A DNA stretch of 64,000 nt from Embiotoca jacksoni (Eukaryota > Chordata > Actinopteri > Embiotocidae), in contig JAKOON010000011.1 of the NCBI GenBank assembly GCA_022577435.1, positions 4,051,001 through 4,115,000 of the forward strand, in the 5' to 3' direction. Under the pieces are notes generated by a model. That model had not been told where the DNA came from, searched no databases, and saw nothing but the letters and a program-made list of their open reading frames with translations. Every line of letters starts with the position of its first letter. Position 1 is the stretch's first letter. Shown piece by piece: positions 60,712-64,000 of this stretch. The position numbers and the translations under genes were made by a program.

Positions 60712-60910
60712 CCCTTTAAAAACAAACCTATCTTTTAGGTTTCTGCTCAAAAATTGCAAAAAGGATATATCTCTGCAACCACAATACAAAATTATAAAAA
60801 ATATATATATATTTTTAATAATAAAGGGGACACTTGTGAGATTTGTTCAGATGTGTAAATACCAGTATATATGTCCATATTTGAATAATAGTTTACTAGG
60901 GCTTAAAGGG
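60712..60910 (+). mobile_element. Intact TTAA-flanked miniature transposon (piggyBac-like)
   Basis: TTAA at 60708-60711, then CCCTTTAAA..., ending ...CTTAAAGGG and TTAA at 60911-60914. The 8-base inverted termini (CCCTTTAA) and TTAA duplication fit the piggyBac superfamily; other TTAA-targeting families are possible. At 199 bases it has no transposase. Confidence 0.75.
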
Positions 60911-61882
60911 TTAAGCTATGAGCATAATCATTCTGTGTAGCTTTAGTTGCCTAAACAATATCACACTTTAACCACTGGAGTTTAAAAAAAAAAGAAAAAA
61001 AAAAAGGGATATTGATCATTTTAGAAGGCGGCAAGTAACCTGCTTTGTTGTAAAGGTCAGACAATGTTGTTTCTTTCATTACAATGATCATTCTTTTGTT
61101 GCTACAAGTAGATCAACTCTTTTTATTGCCATTCTGAAACACTCACAATACACACACACACTCATCAAGGCACTCGCCTTTGGGGTTTGGCGTCTTACTT
61201 TGGCCTTTTCGGCATGTTAACTTGAGCAGCTCTGCTAATTCTTTGAAAAAAGTGGCAACAGCAGGGAGGATTCAGTTTACTTCAGCAGTAATTTAACACA
61301 GCTCTTGATACAGCTGGAAATGATCAGTAACAGTAAAGTAAGGCTCTGATGTGTGAAGGTACAAACAGGGACACTGGAGTAAGGTTTAACTTACAAACCA
61401 CAGACCTTCAAGTATGTTGCAGTCCTGGTTGATGTGGCGACACCTGTGGTCACTGATGGTAACGGCAAGTATGATTACAAATTACAGCCAAACCTCCTCC
61501 AGCAAATACTTTGGCTCATGTGGTTTCTATTCTCGTTTGATCTGGCAATCAAACTCATGTTGTTTTAATAAAGAAGTCAGTCAATAATAATTGGATCCAG
61601 AGTCAGATTTAATGCTGTGCATGGCCCAGTAAAGTTGTTTACCTTCCTGAGGAGTTGGGTGTGTGGAGCCTGTCATCTGCAGTTTTTCATCTTACAGCTC
61701 ACTGAGGCTGAGGCTTACACTCTTGTAAAGATTAAAATAATAATCTGCTCGTGAAAAAAACGGTGTTGTCTTCTTTTGTAGATGCTTTTTTTTATGAAGG
61801 ATCTCTATCATCTTGAACCTCCTTGACAAACAAATTGTGTTTTCTGTGGCTGCTTTGCAGTAAACGAAAATCAAAGTGTTTA

Positions 61883-61884
<2 letters not shown>
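60911..61884. other. Unique sequence
   Basis: No gene or repeat recognised. Confidence 0.45.

Positions 61885-61935
<51 letters not shown>
61885..61935 (+). repeat. (TG)n microsatellite, 51 bases
   Basis: Array at the border of repeat block B, followed by acttgtacaac, the same junction as at 43779. Confidence 0.97.
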
Positions 61936-61939
<4 letters not shown>

Positions 61940-62818
61940 GTACAACTATTGAAGTGAGGACGTTTTGACAAAGTGAGGACATGTTGGCTGGTCCTCACTT
62001 TTCCACACCTTCAAAGGGCTTTTTGTGGATTAATACATGGTTTCAGGGTGAAGGTTAGGCACATAATTGTGGTGGTTAAGTTTTGGGTGAGGGGCTAGGG
62101 AATGCATTATGTCAATAAATGTCTTTACTAAGATTGATGCACAAACGTGTGTGTGTGTGTGCGTGCGTGTTTGTGGAAATCGATGCAGGAATGGCCAAAG
62201 ACTATCCAAATATTTTTAATTGTATGAAAATATATAGATTCATAACTTTAAGGTTTGAGAAAGACCATAACCTTTTGCTATTAAAAAGGTTAAAAGTATG
62301 AACACATTTATTTAAAAAAATGAACCCCGGATATGGTCTTTCCAAGCCAAACCACAGATGCCATGTATACTTACCATTACCATTCAACCTAACCATTTAT
62401 CAACAATAGACGTACATAAATGGAGGGCTTCATACAATAAAATCATTGCGAGGCACCAATTGTATTCCCCAACAAAAAGGAAAATGGCAAAACGCAGAAG
62501 TGTTATATAACCATACAGAGGATACTCTGCAGCATAAAAGTGATGTCATTATCATGACCTTCAGCAATTGTCTGTATTTTTTCCATTCTTTTCAGCAGGT
62601 GCATTGACATTACACACAATGTTGTGAGTTTTCCTGCTCGTGATTCATAATTTACTATATGCTGGAAACAGCTATATTCATCAGGTCTAGTGTTATTCAG
62701 TGTTCTGGATAATACACAATAAAATATAATTCATCTCGTGAAAGGAGAAAGAAGAGGGTAACCTAAGTTGACAATAATTATTGTCATGTAAGTTCGGTCA
62801 ACTATAGGCAAGTAGTTA
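61885..62818 (-). repeat. Repeat block B, copy 2 (inverted relative to 43 kb)
   Basis: Reverse complement aligns with 42862-43840 over about 0.9 kb. It keeps a 'gacataatgcattccctagc' segment that the other copy has lost from this position, and has only a short GT array (62147-62161 and following gcgtgcgtgt) where the partner has (CA)41. Confidence 0.85.
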
Positions 62819-63596
62819 TTTTCTCCTCAACACTATAAAGTAACCAATTCAGTTATAGCAATTCAAGTGTCTGTTGTGTCCTCAGAAAAGGTTGATCCTG
62901 ACAAATAGTCAGGAGCAAATGTCAAAATCCATCACTTAAAGACGGCACTTGGATTAGTCTTCTAACCAATAAAAACCTGAAATGAAAATTGTGCGTGTAG
63001 ATTTAAAATGTTCAAAAAGTTTGACCCCTTCTATGCTAACCTAACTGCATTAGCTGTCAATGACATTTGGTTGTAAATGAAAAGGGACAGTATTTCTGTG
63101 TAGTCTGCTGCTGTACACATTTTCCATTTCATTTCTTCTCTGAGAGCAGACCATTTCATCACTTATTTAGCTTTTTTTCTGGTTCTGCATCCGTCCATCT
63201 CCCCTTGTCTCTTCATCTCTCTCCCTTGGTGTGCTTGCAAGTTTGAGTGTGTGCATCGGAGCGGCTGATATTCACCAGAAGTTGTCTTTCATTTAGCGTT
63301 CTTTTTATTTATTTTATGGCTGTCTTGTTCTGGAAATTCATTGTTGTTCAGATGCCTCTCTCCCTGCTGAGACATCTCCTTTTTGACTGCAAAGTTGAAG
63401 TGCAAGTTCACGTCCTAGCTTCGAAAAAAAGGATTGAACTTCTGTCAAAAAGAAATCCTCTTTCGATCTTTCACCTACAGGAGAACCTTATCAAGTCTTG
63501 TTCTTACATCTTAGCATCTTTTCACGTAGCAACAGAGAGCCGAGGAGGACATTTCTAAAATGGTTGGTAACTGCAGCAGCAATTTTATGAGCATTA
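62819..63596. other. Unique sequence
   Basis: No gene recognised. The 103-codon frame at 63247-63558 shows no domain or clear coding signal. Confidence 0.4.
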
Positions 63597-64000
63597 AAGG
63601 ATGCTTTCACACCTATCCGGTTATGTCCAGGCCTTTGGACTTTTCAGTTTGGTCCGAACCAAAATAGCAGGTGCGAAAGGTGCCTCAGACCACAGTCCGG
63701 ACCAAAGTACCAAAATTAGGTCTGATGAAAAGTGGTGGTCTCAATCAGACTGAACCATGGTTTGGTTTGTTTGGAGTATGAAAACACTTTTGGGATGGTT
63801 TGGACTTTCTGTCCGATTACAGGAAGTAGAAGCAGGCTGATGTCGCCCATTTAACAACAGAGGAAAATTAAAAAGAACTTGAAGAGAAGTAATGAGTCAT
63901 CATAGCACATGGGGAGTGCTAAGTGCAAAGTATTTAACTATAATTTGGTCCAAGCCAAAACATCACAAGGTCAACTTAAAAAAAAAAAAAAATGTGGCAA
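63597..64000 (+). mobile_element. Miniature DNA transposon, 5' part (runs towards window edge)
   Basis: Starts 'ggatgctttcacacctatcc' and carries 'cagtttggtccgaaccaaaa', 'cagaccacagtccggaccaa' and a 'ggtggtctcaatcagactga' block. This series of 'tttcacacct' and 'ggtccgga' words is a common fish miniature DNA element. Its distal terminus, which should end with the complement of 'gctttcacacct', is not reached, so it is cut by the window or truncated. An A14 run lies at 63978-63991. Confidence 0.6.

Noticed and set aside
1..64000. CRISPR array, bacterial operon, phage or other prokaryotic system
   Set aside because: Repeat content, microsatellites and lack of dense ORFs show vertebrate nuclear DNA; no spaced identical repeats of CRISPR type.

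Overview
The window looks like teleost (bony fish) nuclear DNA, probably from a percomorph-type genome. It is AT-rich, full of decayed interspersed repeats, and has no cellular protein-coding gene that I can support. No open reading frame longer than 212 codons exists, and the longest ones lie in repeat DNA or CA/TG microsatellites. The organism call rests on the repeat families: a hAT miniature element with a cytosine-rich interior, LINE 3' ends of the type common in fish genomes, a tRNA-headed SINE, Ty3/gypsy-type LTRs, a TTAA-flanked miniature element, and dense long CA/TG arrays. The most economical reading is a gene desert or a very large intron.

Layout. 1-10.3 kb: a CpG-enriched block (320-900), a dispersed repeat with a nested LINE/SINE tail (1772-2451), two unrelated reverse-transcriptase fragments (4655-5350), then mostly unique DNA. 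10.3-12.4 kb: a layered transposon cluster with a SINE, a Tc1/mariner-type end, a decayed gypsy pol fragment and an LTR, the last two on the minus strand. 13.7-14.06 kb: a minisatellite with higher-order structure. 15-35 kb: largely unique DNA with a TG array, a few old repeats and several AT-rich patches that look like candidate regulatory elements. 35.9-36.25 kb: two large CA arrays. 39.5-40.1 kb: an old tandem duplication. 40.9-44.3 kb: an LTR holding a full-length 5S rRNA-like sequence, a LINE reverse-transcriptase fossil, and a roughly 1 kb block with two CA arrays. 46-52.9 kb: further dispersed repeats, a LINE 3' end, a complete hAT miniature element with an 8-bp target duplication, and a solo LTR. 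56.6-64 kb: LINE ends in both orientations, a TTAA-flanked miniature element with an inverted older copy nearby, the inverted partner of the 43 kb block, and a repeat running towards the right edge.

No set of genes here works together as a pathway. What can be read is insertion history: nested elements, inverted pairs that could mediate rearrangement, and repeat-borne promoter motifs (a CCAAT box next to a palindromic cAMP-response element, LTR TATA and polyadenylation signals). I did not find a convincing new biological system. The most unusual objects are the 5S-in-LTR composite, the 103-bp higher-order minisatellite, the CCAAT/CRE repeat and the inverted ~1 kb pair about 19 kb apart. All family assignments are from pattern recognition, without database comparison.
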